From contig CAZIFC010000019.1 of the NCBI GenBank assembly GCA_964538355.1, positions 1-40,173 of the forward strand: 40,173 nucleotides of DNA, given 5' to 3'. Below the pieces are notes generated by a model. It worked only from the letters and a program-made list of their open reading frames with translations. It had not been told where the DNA came from and searched no databases. Below, in pieces: positions 31,538-40,117 of the stretch; the stretch's first letter is position 1; every line of letters begins with the position of its first letter. The translations under genes were made by a program, and so were the position numbers. Source of the stretch: Bilophila sp964538355 (GTDB lineage: Bacteria; Desulfobacterota; Desulfovibrionia; Desulfovibrionales; Desulfovibrionaceae).

Positions 31538-34512
31538 TGTTCCCTCGCTATTTCATGGGCGATTTTCTGCGTGACGTTGACCAGAGCCTCGTCGGCGTCA
31601 CGCTGATCCGTAACCTGTCTTCTGCGGCGTTCCACTTCGGACTTGGCTGAACCACCCGGGAAACGCGCGGCTAAGCGTCGCAAGGCTTCAGACGGCCCAA
31701 GATGCTGGTAGAGATTATTGCGGATGGCCACATCTTCCGTGGTGGTGGAAAAGGCCCACAGGGATTGCGGCCCTATAGTCAGGCTGAGGACAAGCTGCGA
31801 CATACCTGATCCTGTGCGAAACAGGGCGACCAGATTGGCTCCGGCCTTGCCGGGCTTGCCCAGACGCGACAGCGCATAGCGGCACGCCCCGTTCAGCCCG
31901 AAGCGTTGCGTCAGATTTTCGATGCTTTTTTCCGTACCGGAACCGAGAATGACAACCGTGGTGGCCAGTTCGTCTGTGATGATTTTGGGAATGTCGTCGA
32001 TGGACTGCGTGTACAGGCCGATGCTCAGGTTCCACTTGCGCGATTCTCGCGCCATTGTGGTCATGTCGGCCTGGAGCTGTCCCGCTACCGAAGTGTTGCC
32101 CGTCACGCGATGGGCTTCGTCGTAGCACAATCTTTTAGGGTCTTCGCGGATCGCTTCAATGCGCGTGGCATGGTGGCCTTGATACTCTTCAGGCATGAGT
32201 TGTACGTCGGCGGGCATCAGAAAGAACCGTGAGCCGAGCACATGCCGCGCCAGCATGTACATGACCGCTGACTGGCGATCCGCCGTGGAGCCGCCGCGCG
32301 GAGCCACTTCATCCAAATCGAGACTGACGATCTGGGCATCCCCCAAATCAAACTGGGTAGGTTCTTTCAGGATGACGTAGGCGTCGATGGCGTCCAGCAG
32401 CGAACGCCATACGTTGAGAACTGTGTGTTCCTCATAGGTATTCTGAATGCCCTTGTTCTGTCTGAGCTGTGTGGCCACGTCCGCCAGCAGCGGCACGGCA
32501 TAACGCTGGGCCTGCAAGGCTTCGTGGACGTATCCCCGCTTGAAAAGTTCGTCCACAATCTCCCACCAGCTTGTTGAAGCGTCCAAATGAACCTCTTCCT
32601 CGGCGATACGCTCGTTCAGTTCCGGCAGAATATTCGGCTGGTACAATCGGGGATGATTGGCATCGGAAAGGTCTTCATAGGCAATGTCAACGGCCCGACC
32701 AATGATGCCCGGTACGCCGTCCGCCGGAGCTGTAGCGTCCAGAGGTGTGGCCAGTAGCGACAACAGATTAACCAGAAAAGCTTTGTGCGACGGCAGAGGC
32801 TTTCTATTGCCCAGTGGTGTATCGAACGGATTGATCGCATAATCGGGCGTCATTCTGAGACGATGGTAGGCGGCCAGATGTTTTTTCTCATCGGGCAGGT
32901 TCTCTTTCAGAAGGGTAATCAGCCCGGAAGAGGACGGCCCCACGTCCACGATGGACAGCCAGGGCAGACGGGACAGGCCGCTCTGGGTTACGAAGGCGAA
33001 GTTCATGGCATTGAGGAAAACGGATTTGCCGCCCCCCATCGGTGCAACACCAAGGTCGATCCACGCAGCCTGTTCCGAAGAATTGGCCGCATACGGCATG
33101 ATTTTGCCGTCCTGTGTGCGGAACAGGAGACTCCCCTCTTTCCACGGCGAAGCCGAACGCAGAGGCAACATACCGATGGCGTCCTGCAAGGGTGCGGCTG
33201 TGACCGGAGCCGGACTTGCGGGCATCATAGCGGGTACGGTGGCGGTAAAACCAAGCAGCGGATCACCCACGGCTTCTGATACGTCCGTTGTTCCCCAGCC
33301 CTGAACCGCCTTGGAAAGTTCCGCGACACGTCTTCTGAGCAGCAAATGGGCATCGTGATCCGTTCCGTTCACACAGGCCCAGGTGCAGAGACAGATGCGG
33401 AATTTCACGCAGCACACACCTGCCAAATCCAGTTCTTTCAGTGTCTCCACAGCCTTGTTGAAGCGTTTGTTGTCCGAGGAGCCGAAGGCCAGAATGGTGG
33501 ACAGCAGGGGCTTAAGGCCCATGTTCAGTCCACCGTCCTCCAATAAAAAGGACATTCGGTACGGGAGACGTTCATCCCGGCGCGCCAGCACTCGGAAGAA
33601 ATCCTGAAAGGGCTTGGGAGTCTGCGGCATGAGGGTCATGATCAGCGGTCCATACAGGCGATCACCGATGCGTATGGCACTGCGGGAAAGCATCTGGCCT
33701 TCGCACGGCCAGAGTTGGCTATGGAAATCCGGGTACAGCGCATTGTGCGCGAGGTCAGCCTTGCTCGTGTCCGGATCGGGCAGCCGGATCGGCAAGGGAT
33801 CGCCGGGGATAAGTGCCCGCCAGTTCTGACTGGTGCATTCCGGTGCGATACACATACGAATGTCTCGTAACGCCTCATGCGCCGGAAGCGGATAGACCAA
33901 CAAATCCACCTGCCGGAAGGCATCCAATACGCCGGTCAGAAAGCCATTGTGCGCGTCATGCAGGGCGGCAACGGCACGGGAAATCTGTTGGCAGCCCGGA
34001 ATTGTCGGCACTTTGGACATGGAAACATCCCGTTCTTTCAGAGCCGTTTTCCGCAGCGAGTCCGGCAGCACGGTCGGACGCGTCCAGAGGACGAGCCAGC
34101 ACGTTTCTAAGGAGCAATACCGTTGCAAAGCCTTGCCCCAATCATCCAGCAGCGGGCCTATGTGCAGACCAAGATTCTGGGCCGTCAAGCGGGAAGGCTG
34201 GAGCAATTCAGTGATGCGCGTCGCACTGCTTTCCGGGTCGTACTCAAAGACCACCTGAAGCAAGTGTCCTGGCTTGGATAGCGTGGATTGCAGTTTTTCC
34301 GTCAGCCCGGAAACAATGCTGCCATATTCTTCCACGCCGACGTGTTTTAGGGAGCCTTCCAGACGCAGCAGCGTTATCAGGCTGCCGTCATCGGCCACCA
34401 GAGCATCGTTATCTACCGTTTCCAGTCGGCAATAGCTGTGAACCGGCCCAGAAAAGGCCTCGGACAAGGCATACACGCCGCGTTCCATTCCGTTGACGAG
34501 AGTATCAAGCAT
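31534..34512 (-). CDS. dotO: Secretion ATPase DotO/IcmB (TraU in IncI)
   Basis: A large cytoplasmic ATPase of 992 residues in the VirB4 group. Walker A is APMGGGKS (about residue 490) and Walker B is RLCYDEAHRV (about residue 794), followed by LYTQSIDDIP. DotO forms the cytoplasmic base of the channel and recruits DotB. The start ATG overlaps the dotI stop (TAATG). A later ATG (MERGVYAL, residue 9) is possible. The length matches the family. Identification is firm. Confidence 0.94.
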   Translation of the reverse strand: MLDTLVNGMERGVYALSEAFSGPVHSYCRLETVDNDALVADDGSLITLLRLEGSLKHVGVEEYGSIVSGLTEKLQSTLSKPGHLLQVVFEYDPESSATRITELLQPSRLTAQNLGLHIGPLLDDWGKALQRYCSLETCWLVLWTRPTVLPDSLRKTALKERDVSMSKVPTIPGCQQISRAVAALHDAHNGFLTGVLDAFRQVDLLVYPLPAHEALRDIRMCIAPECTSQNWRALIPGDPLPIRLPDPDTSKADLAHNALYPDFHSQLWPCEGQMLSRSAIRIGDRLYGPLIMTLMPQTPKPFQDFFRVLARRDERLPYRMSFLLEDGGLNMGLKPLLSTILAFGSSDNKRFNKAVETLKELDLAGVCCVKFRICLCTWACVNGTDHDAHLLLRRRVAELSKAVQGWGTTDVSEAVGDPLLGFTATVPAMMPASPAPVTAAPLQDAIGMLPLRSASPWKEGSLLFRTQDGKIMPYAANSSEQAAWIDLGVAPMGGGKSVFLNAMNFAFVTQSGLSRLPWLSIVDVGPSSSGLITLLKENLPDEKKHLAAYHRLRMTPDYAINPFDTPLGNRKPLPSHKAFLVNLLSLLATPLDATAPADGVPGIIGRAVDIAYEDLSDANHPRLYQPNILPELNERIAEEEVHLDASTSWWEIVDELFKRGYVHEALQAQRYAVPLLADVATQLRQNKGIQNTYEEHTVLNVWRSLLDAIDAYVILKEPTQFDLGDAQIVSLDLDEVAPRGGSTADRQSAVMYMLARHVLGSRFFLMPADVQLMPEEYQGHHATRIEAIREDPKRLCYDEAHRVTGNTSVAGQLQADMTTMARESRKWNLSIGLYTQSIDDIPKIITDELATTVVILGSGTEKSIENLTQRFGLNGACRYALSRLGKPGKAGANLVALFRTGSGMSQLVLSLTIGPQSLWAFSTTTEDVAIRNNLYQHLGPSEALRRLAARFPGGSAKSEVERRRRQVTDQRDADEALVNVTQKIAHEIAREQ

Positions 34513-35228
34513 TACGAATCCCTTTTGAGTACAACTTGTTGAATGACCACACCGCGCGGCGTTTTGGCCGTGGATGCACGGCAGACCAGCACGGTTGCCA
34601 TGAGTCTTTGGGTGCTTTCGACGCCCTGACTGGATTCGTAGGAAACAACCAGCGGGAACTCAATTCGCCAAGTAGCCTTGCCGCCCATCAAACCGGAAGC
34701 GATAATAACCGGTGCGCGTGTGGCAATGGCTGACGCGGAAAGCCGCTTGTCCCGAATCATATCCAGCACGCCGGAGCTTTGCAGGGAGGTAAGGAAGGAC
34801 TTGTAGGCGTCGTCATCAAAGTGGGGCCGCATGGTTTCCAGCTTTTTGCGCCATTCGAGAAAGTCCAGCGACATGGCGCCGGCGATGGTGTCCGACGCCC
34901 AGGTCAGTAAACCCTCTTGCGTGAGCAGTGGCTGATCCAGCGGAATCATGGGCGCGAGCCGCAAGTCAGGCGTGGCCGCAAAGTATTGCGGCTTGGGCTG
35001 ATTCAGGAGCAGCAACGCAATGGCGGTCAGGCAGATGACCAGCGTCACCACCAGCCCCAAGGAGAGCTTCATAGCTCGGCGGAATTGCGTTCTGTACCAG
35101 CCAAGCCCACCGAGCACGGCTTCGGCATTCTGGGCCGGTGGCAAGGAATGTTCTTCCTGTATGCCCGGTGAAGGTGTTTCCGTCCGAATCTCTGGTAAGG
35201 GGATGTTTTTCTTTTTGAAAATGTTCAT
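34512..35228 (-). CDS. dotI: Inner-membrane core protein DotI/IcmL (TraM in IncI)
   Basis: A protein of 238 residues: a Pro-rich cytoplasmic N-terminus, one membrane helix at about residues 54-75 (LSLGLVVTLVICLTAIALLLL), then a periplasmic domain with the DotI/TraM motif (LTWASDTIAGAMSLDFLEWRKKLETMRPHFDDDAY, then WRIEFPLVVSYESS). The periplasmic part has the VirB8-like fold in this family. GGAGGTGATG precedes the ATG. It follows icmD by 17 bases and overlaps dotO. Confidence 0.93.
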   Translation of the reverse strand: MNIFKKKNIPLPEIRTETPSPGIQEEHSLPPAQNAEAVLGGLGWYRTQFRRAMKLSLGLVVTLVICLTAIALLLLNQPKPQYFAATPDLRLAPMIPLDQPLLTQEGLLTWASDTIAGAMSLDFLEWRKKLETMRPHFDDDAYKSFLTSLQSSGVLDMIRDKRLSASAIATRAPVIIASGLMGGKATWRIEFPLVVSYESSQGVESTQRLMATVLVCRASTAKTPRGVVIQQVVLKRDS

Positions 35229-35245
35229 GGCGCATCACCTCCGGC

Positions 35246-35635
35246 TTACAGGCCGAGTTCGCCCAAACCGGAAGTCTGATCGGAGCCGAACAGTGTGGCG
35301 GAACCGGAACCAAGAAATTCTCCGAGGCCAAGGGCAAGAGCACCGATGACCACCTTGGTCAGGCCCCCGGCGTAGGTGCTTTGTCCCTGATTTTTCGTGG
35401 CCTTGTACATATCCACAGTGCCCCACACACCCATGCCTGCTCCGGCGGTATATCCGGCAAGAGTGATGCCTTTGGCGACACCCTTGGCATTCTCGGCCAC
35501 GTTCTGGCCTATTTCCCCGAAGGTGACGGCGGCATGGACAACTTCAGGGCTGAACAGCCAGACGGCGGCGATACCGAGACAGGCGATGCTCCAGCGCAGG
35601 GGAGAAAGGGAATTTGTGGAAAGAATGTTGTTCAT
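35246..35635 (-). CDS. IcmD/TraR-like inner-membrane protein
   Basis: A protein of 129 residues with an N-terminal signal-anchor (SIACLGIAAVWLFSPEVVHA), a middle Gly/Ala-rich helix (ITLAGYTAGAGMGVWGTVDMYK) and a second hydrophobic region (GLTKVVIGALALGLGEFLGSGSATLFG). The pattern ..A.N..G.AKG....GY..G.G...W....YK and the closing G.G..TLFG are like IcmD/TraR. It lies between icmC and dotI, where traR-like genes are expected. AGAGGAAA precedes the ATG. Confidence 0.8.
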   Translation of the reverse strand: MNNILSTNSLSPLRWSIACLGIAAVWLFSPEVVHAAVTFGEIGQNVAENAKGVAKGITLAGYTAGAGMGVWGTVDMYKATKNQGQSTYAGGLTKVVIGALALGLGEFLGSGSATLFGSDQTSGLGELGL

Positions 35636-35650
35636 GCGGATTTCCTCTAA

Positions 35651-36157
35651 TCAGCCAAGGATTTTGGCAATATAGGTTTGCACGTCTCCACCCAGCGTGG
35701 CCCCAATGCCGCGCAGGAAGGTGACGAGGTTGACGGCAATGATGCCTCCGAACAAATGGACAAGGCCACGGTTGAAATTCATGGCCTGATTGGGCGTGTC
35801 GCGTATGAGACACAGCCCTCGTGCGATCCCAATGAGGCCGACCGTAGCGATGGCGTACACGGCGAACTGGATGTAGACAGAACCGGGAGAGGACGGAGGG
35901 CTGTAGCTCAACGCCTGCTCCGAGGATTGGTTGAAGACGGTCATGGACAGGGAATCCATGAGCGCGGGGAGATTCAGCAACAGGACTGCGCAGACAAAGG
36001 CCCAGACCGCCGTGGAGCGGTTGAAGCGTTGCTTCCGGCTGACGGCCTGTGTAAGAGAAACGACGGCAAAGCTGACGCCGATCAGGTAGACCAGCCGAAT
36101 GATGACCGGCCACCATTGCTGTAAGTGTGGGATGACGTTGGCGATGTAATTATCCAT
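35651..36157 (-). CDS. IcmC/DotE-like inner-membrane protein (TraQ in IncI)
   Basis: A protein of 168 residues with four hydrophobic segments (about residues 16-36, 52-70, 95-115 and 130-150). The central loop RGLCLIRDTPNQAMNFNRGLVHLFGGIIAVN is typical of IcmC/TraQ. Position after dotG and before icmD supports the assignment. AGGTGATGAC precedes the ATG, and the gene starts five bases before the dotG stop region ends, so the two are coupled. Confidence 0.8.
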   Translation of the reverse strand: MDNYIANVIPHLQQWWPVIIRLVYLIGVSFAVVSLTQAVSRKQRFNRSTAVWAFVCAVLLLNLPALMDSLSMTVFNQSSEQALSYSPPSSPGSVYIQFAVYAIATVGLIGIARGLCLIRDTPNQAMNFNRGLVHLFGGIIAVNLVTFLRGIGATLGGDVQTYIAKILG

Positions 36158-36161
36158 GTCA

Positions 36162-37271
36162 TCACCTGCCCTTGACGTTCAGGACGAGCACACCGACGGC
36201 CGTTCCGCTTTCAAGACGGACGGTAGGCGGTCGCTCAAATCCCTTTTCAAAGATTTTTCCGACTCTTTCCCCCACCTTTCCAGCGGCTATCCATGCCTGA
36301 TCCGCAGGATTGTAGGTATTCCAGACCATCTGATCCGTGCTTTCGCCGTTGGAGTTGCCATAGATGGTGCTTTGCGCTCCACTGTAGCGTTTGGCCGATC
36401 CCAGGCCCTCAAGAAAGGCTGAGGCCACAAGCCCGCCCCATCGGCTGAAAAAATGCGTATCCACGGAACTGGCTACCGAGGCTTCAGACGTACCCGGATC
36501 AACGGCATAGGCTTCCAGCTGGACGCTCTCGCCGCTGGGCAGCATTGCGCGGTTGAACGCCAGTACAAGACGTTCGTCGTGACGCTGGAACGCACCCAGC
36601 AAGCGGGTATTCTTGTATTTACCAGACGCGATGGTCGCCAGCACAGCGGACGGCACATCGGAGTTCACGCCGGTATCAATGATGGCGTACAGCAGATCAC
36701 CCGGCTTGATTTCCATAAGGGGCGACGTGTTAGACGTTTGCGGGGTATCCGTCGCTTTTTCGACCGGAGCCGTTCGTTCCCTGTCAGAAAAGTCACGCAG
36801 GTAGGCTATTTTTCCTTCTCCAGCGGAGACGGCTGACAGTCGGGTATCCAGCGCGGCCAAATCGTCCATCATGCGCTTGAGCATGGTGTTGTCCGTTCTG
36901 GGGGCTTGGGTCGGGACAGTGCGAACCGGGGCGACTGGCGGCGGAGCCGGGGGAGTATCTTCTTTTTTTCCCACCACGGGCTTTCTTTGCCCCACAGGCG
37001 TGGGAACAAAACTTTCGCCCGCCCTGAGTGCCTCGTTTGCTTGTCTGGCGTCGTATTCTCCCAATTTTTTGTTATACTCGGCAGAGCCTTCGCCTCCTGC
37101 CTTGCCGCTGATGGCATCGGCTCGTGCGGTGGTCAGGCTGGCCGTGGCGGACGGCTTTTCCGGGGCGAACAGGAGAAAGGACGCAAAAATCAGGATGGCA
37201 ACGAGAGCCAGTCCCAACAGGCAGAACACGATGAAGCGTCGCTTTTTTTCTGTGCTTGTAATGTCGCTCAT
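36162..37271 (-). CDS. dotG: Core channel protein DotG/IcmE (TraO in IncI)
   Basis: A protein of 369 residues: cytoplasmic start, one membrane helix (about residues 12-33), a Pro-rich and coiled linker (SAEYNKKLGEYDARQANEALRAG, then PPAPPPVAPVRTVPTQ) and a C-terminal VirB10/TrbI-like domain (IKPGDLLYAIIDTGVNSDVPSAVLATI, LLGAFQRHDERLVLAFNRAMLPSG, then RWGGLVASAFLEGLG). It links the inner membrane to the outer-membrane ring. It is far shorter than Legionella DotG, lacking the long pentapeptide repeats, but close to the plasmid TraO size. Confidence 0.93.
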   Translation of the reverse strand: MSDITSTEKKRRFIVFCLLGLALVAILIFASFLLFAPEKPSATASLTTARADAISGKAGGEGSAEYNKKLGEYDARQANEALRAGESFVPTPVGQRKPVVGKKEDTPPAPPPVAPVRTVPTQAPRTDNTMLKRMMDDLAALDTRLSAVSAGEGKIAYLRDFSDRERTAPVEKATDTPQTSNTSPLMEIKPGDLLYAIIDTGVNSDVPSAVLATIASGKYKNTRLLGAFQRHDERLVLAFNRAMLPSGESVQLEAYAVDPGTSEASVASSVDTHFFSRWGGLVASAFLEGLGSAKRYSGAQSTIYGNSNGESTDQMVWNTYNPADQAWIAAGKVGERVGKIFEKGFERPPTVRLESGTAVGVLVLNVKGR

Positions 37272-37280
37272 GGTGCGCCC

Positions 37281-38294
37281 TTACTTGGAAGGCTTCAGGA
37301 GAAGCGTCTGGAGTTGCCCGTTGTTGGAGAGCATCACTCGTGACGTGACCGGAATTTCATAGCATTTGGTGTTGCCAGCCCCATTGACCACAGCAATCCA
37401 TGCAGGCCACATCAGCGTATGAATCGTCCTGACGTAATGCTTTCCGTTGTATTTCCAGATGTGTACGTCATCGGTATTGGGTTCCATACGGACGCGCACG
37501 GCCTCATCTGGGGGAACACGATCCAGAAGGGCTAACAGGGTGGAATCTGCCGTTTCCTTGATGTCCTTGATGATGGGAACACTGGCTTTCGGGCCGTGAT
37601 GGGCGAGCTGGAACAGCACCAGCGCGTCGGCCTTGCGCTCAGGAGATCGGACGGAATCGGATTCCAGTCGGATAACCAGCGGGACATCACGACTTTCCAG
37701 CGTAACCACGATGGTTGACGTGGCGTAGCCCTGTGTCGGCATGACGTTGAGAAGATTCCCGTCCGGCAGCTCGGGGCGAAGTACCTGAAAATGGGACGGC
37801 CCGCCGTTGGTCACGGACGTAATCGGCCACGGCTGGCCTGTAGAGTCATGAAAAACCAGCGAAGTTGCGATGTTGGCCGTAGTGTAGACCGGAACTGGCG
37901 AATGCCCCGGTTCCAGAGCCACACGCACCGTGCGCGTCCGCAAGTCGGGAGATACGGGCAGCAAGGCTCGCTCGCGCTGATCCGAGCGTTCCCGATATTC
38001 CTGAATGTGTCCCTGATCCAGCGGCATCATCTGGCGCAGACTTTCTTCAAACAAGGCTTGGGCTTCTTGCGCTTTGCGGGTGTCCACCCCTGCGGGAGAG
38101 GCTGGTTGTTCCTGCCGTTGTGCCGCGCCAGTAGCGACTGACGGAGACGTTTCCGGTTGTCCGAGGACGGTATTGCGCTTTTCCGCCGAAGCTGGAGGCG
38201 TTGACGGCGCATTTTGTGCGTCGTTCGCCCAAGCCACGGACACGCCGGACAAAACGGTCAATGCCAAAAGGCAAAATGTACTCAATCGATTCAC
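37281..38294 (-). CDS. dotH: Outer-membrane core protein DotH/IcmK (TraN in IncI)
   Basis: A protein of about 337 residues with a signal peptide (cleavage after AWA) and a Pro/Ala-rich linker, then the DotH domain: RTRTVRVALEPGHSPVPVYTTANIATSLVFHDSTGQPWPITSV, LNVMPTQGYATSTIVVTLESRDVPLVIRLES, and VHIWKYNGKHYVRTIHTLMWPAW at the C-terminus. The start is taken as the GTG at 38294, preceded by AAAGGAA; another GTG at 38315 overlaps the previous gene. With DotC and DotD it forms the outer-membrane pore. No ATG is available at the N-terminus. Confidence 0.91.
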   Translation of the reverse strand: MNRLSTFCLLALTVLSGVSVAWANDAQNAPSTPPASAEKRNTVLGQPETSPSVATGAAQRQEQPASPAGVDTRKAQEAQALFEESLRQMMPLDQGHIQEYRERSDQRERALLPVSPDLRTRTVRVALEPGHSPVPVYTTANIATSLVFHDSTGQPWPITSVTNGGPSHFQVLRPELPDGNLLNVMPTQGYATSTIVVTLESRDVPLVIRLESDSVRSPERKADALVLFQLAHHGPKASVPIIKDIKETADSTLLALLDRVPPDEAVRVRMEPNTDDVHIWKYNGKHYVRTIHTLMWPAWIAVVNGAGNTKCYEIPVTSRVMLSNNGQLQTLLLKPSK

Positions 38295-38307
38295 AACAGT
38301 TCCTTTG

Positions 38308-39477
38308 CTATGCACAAGCGGTTACAGGGGATTCGGCAATCTGAAGGCTCCGTTTCCAGTCTGAAAGAAAGAGGGAAGGCAGTGTCTTCAGACGTTCGCT
38401 CAGAGGACGGCATTCAGAAGTCTTGCTTTCGTCTCGGATGGCCCGCGCCGTGGCGTACTTTTCTCGGTAGGCAGTGTGTTGAGCTTTTCGCTTGAATTCG
38501 TTCATGAACTCGACAATTTCTAAGGTGTTCTCCGGGGGAACATCGGACGCTGACGGGGCGATGCCCTGTGAATGCAGATGCAGCCACAGCCCAAAGGTCA
38601 TCGCACCATTGCTGAGAGGTGGAAATTTCGCTGCGAAGGCTTCAAAGAGAGGCCGCAAGCGTTCTTTTCGTTCGTTTTGCTGATCCTGAATATGCCGTTC
38701 TTGTTTCTCCCGTGCCTGCATCTTGTGGCGCAACGCCACGTCGTGCCGTTCCTCCACCTGTTCTGTAGTCGGAGACGAATCAAGCCAGCGTTGACCACGC
38801 AGCCAGTTCCCCATTTGCGGGACAAAACGGCCTTGTTCGCGTTGCCAGCTTTCAGAAGCCGCGAAGCGTTGGATTGCGCTGTGAATTTCCGCGAGAGGGG
38901 GGAGCTGTCCGCTCCGTAGAAGCTGGAGCCAAGCCGATCTGGCAAAGCCCTTGGCTTCCCTTTTGGGGTAGATGTTCCAGATACTTTCAAAGTCCTGAGC
39001 AGGAGAAGACACACCCCCCGCCGCAGGCGCTGAAGATGAGGAGCATTGTGGCTGTTTGGTCGCAACGGGGGGAAGGGGGGAGTTTTTTTCTTTATTTTTC
39101 TTGTTAAGAGTATTTATATAGCCAGATTTTGTCTCATCATGGGCAATTTCTGGCTGGTTGCAGCCACTTTCTACCTTCCGCATGCTGCGAAGCGTTTGCG
39201 GGCAAAGCAGGTAATAGACGGAAGAACGGTACTTTTCTCGGCGAATGGCAATAAGGTTTTCCCGAACAAGTTCCGTCAGGTAATTCTTTACGCTGCTCAC
39301 ACTGCAAGAAAGCCGTGCCGCAAGAGTGGCGTGGGAAGGCCAGCAATGGTCTTTTTCCGAGGCATAATTGCATAACAGTGCGTACATAACTTTCGCTCCA
39401 AGCGTGATGGGCTTTTCCAAAACAAATTGCGGCAAAATAGGGCCACAAATCTTCCCTTTTGGTGCAAATGTCTCCAT
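38308..39477 (-). CDS. Winged-helix replication or operon-control protein
   Basis: A protein of 389 residues and the first gene of the transfer operon. The N-terminal 100 residues are a helix-turn-helix of the HTH_36 type (ALLCNYASEKDHCWPSHATLAARLSCSVSSVKNYLTELVRENLIAIRRE). A low-complexity linker (Asn/Lys, then Ser/Pro) follows, then a helicase-loader-like segment (FESIWNIYPKREAKGFARSAWLQLL...QGRFVPQMGNWLRGQRWLD) common in plasmid and phage replication proteins, and a long charged helix. It could start plasmid replication or control the tra operon; the sequence does not decide. AAGGA precedes the ATG. A structured RNA candidate lies just upstream on the other strand. Confidence 0.7.
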   Translation of the reverse strand: METFAPKGKICGPILPQFVLEKPITLGAKVMYALLCNYASEKDHCWPSHATLAARLSCSVSSVKNYLTELVRENLIAIRREKYRSSVYYLLCPQTLRSMRKVESGCNQPEIAHDETKSGYINTLNKKNKEKNSPLPPVATKQPQCSSSSAPAAGGVSSPAQDFESIWNIYPKREAKGFARSAWLQLLRSGQLPPLAEIHSAIQRFAASESWQREQGRFVPQMGNWLRGQRWLDSSPTTEQVEERHDVALRHKMQAREKQERHIQDQQNERKERLRPLFEAFAAKFPPLSNGAMTFGLWLHLHSQGIAPSASDVPPENTLEIVEFMNEFKRKAQHTAYREKYATARAIRDESKTSECRPLSERLKTLPSLFLSDWKRSLQIAESPVTACA

Positions 39478-39528
39478 TTTTTCCTTCTCCCAGGCAGGGA
39501 AAAAGACAAAAGATAGCAGACTCGTTTA

Positions 39529-39558
39529 TTGACAACGAGAACCGTCTTGGTTTACATT
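39529..39558 (+). promoter_or_regulatory. Promoter of the candidate small RNA
   Basis: TTGACA (39529-39534), 18 bases, TACATT (39553-39558). The -35 is perfect and the -10 matches four of six consensus bases. Transcription would start near 39565 and run away from the winged-helix gene. Confidence 0.4.
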
Positions 39559-39564
39559 GTCCCT

Positions 39565-39636
39565 ACATTGCTTGTAGTAAGAACAGTGTTCTGCAAGAAG
39601 CCGTTGAGTTACCGCTCGACGGCTCTTTTGTTTTTT
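39565..39636 (+). ncRNA. Candidate structured small RNA (about 72 nt)
   Basis: No gene is open here, but three stacked hairpins follow a promoter: CTACA (39563-39567) with TGTAG (39573-39577); AGAAC (39580-39584) with GTTCT (39588-39592); and AGCCGTTGAG (39599-39608) with CTCGACGGCT (39615-39624, one G-T pair), immediately followed by CTTTTGTTTTTT (39625-39636). The last one is a good rho-independent terminator. The RNA would be antisense to any minus-strand transcript entering the winged-helix gene from further upstream. Size, terminator and location resemble the counter-transcribed RNAs that limit plasmid replication; that role is inference. Confidence 0.5.
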
Positions 39637-39704
39637 CCGGAGCCTTGTTTCTTTCCCCAAGAATTTGAGGCTGGTCGTGTGTAACTGCCTACAAAAATTG
39701 GCTT

Positions 39705-39815
39705 GTGGGTATTACGCAGCGGCAACACGGAAAGGCTTCCGATGTCATGAAGGCATTGGAGGGGCGCGGATTGCAGGAAATGAGCTTGGAAGGGGATGAC
39801 GCGGGAAAAGACTGA
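39705..39815 (+). other. Short unidentified reading frame, possible gene remnant
   Basis: A GTG at 39705 opens about 36 residues ending in TGA at 39815 (ITQRQHGKASDVMKALEGR, then LEGDDAGKD). The composition is protein-like, and the frame is also open upstream to a TGA near 39667. No family or ribosome site is recognised. It may be the 3' end of a lost gene. Confidence 0.2.
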
Positions 39816-39878
39816 ACAGACAGGGAAAGCCTTCCGGCCATGCAATGGGCATGGTCAAGAGGTGTCCGTTGTAAATAA

Positions 39879-39932
39879 AAAGCAGAATTACATCCAAAAA
39901 AACACAAATTTTTTTGGATGTAATTCTGCTTT
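39879..39932. repeat. Perfect 24-bp inverted repeat with 6-base loop
   Basis: The arm at 39879-39902 (starts AAAGCAGAATTACATCC, then seven A) is the exact reverse complement of 39909-39932; the loop is CACAAA. It stands alone in an AT-rich gap of more than 600 bases between the winged-helix gene and the contig end. Because the seven T follow the loop rather than the stem it is not a usual terminator. It could be a bidirectional terminator, a mobile-element end pair or a replication structure. Confidence 0.8.
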
Positions 39933-39980
39933 CTGTAACTGTATGGAATTGATTATAAAAAGAGAAGAAAGATTCGGAAA

Positions 39981-40004
39981 ATGGATAAGTAAATGGATAA
40001 GTAG
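39981..40004 (+). repeat. Tandem 12-bp repeat
   Basis: ATGGATAAGTAA followed directly by ATGGATAAGTAG. Only two copies are seen in an AT-rich, gene-free stretch (39933-40119). Too few to call iterons. Confidence 0.35.
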
Positions 40005-40117
40005 TTCCGGAAAAAAGAGGAAAATCACTATCCGAATCCGGATCGGGTTCCTTCTTATATCTATAAGAAATTAAAGAAAAAGTGTCCTTATGGGCTCTAG
40101 TTAGCCAATCTGGGATG

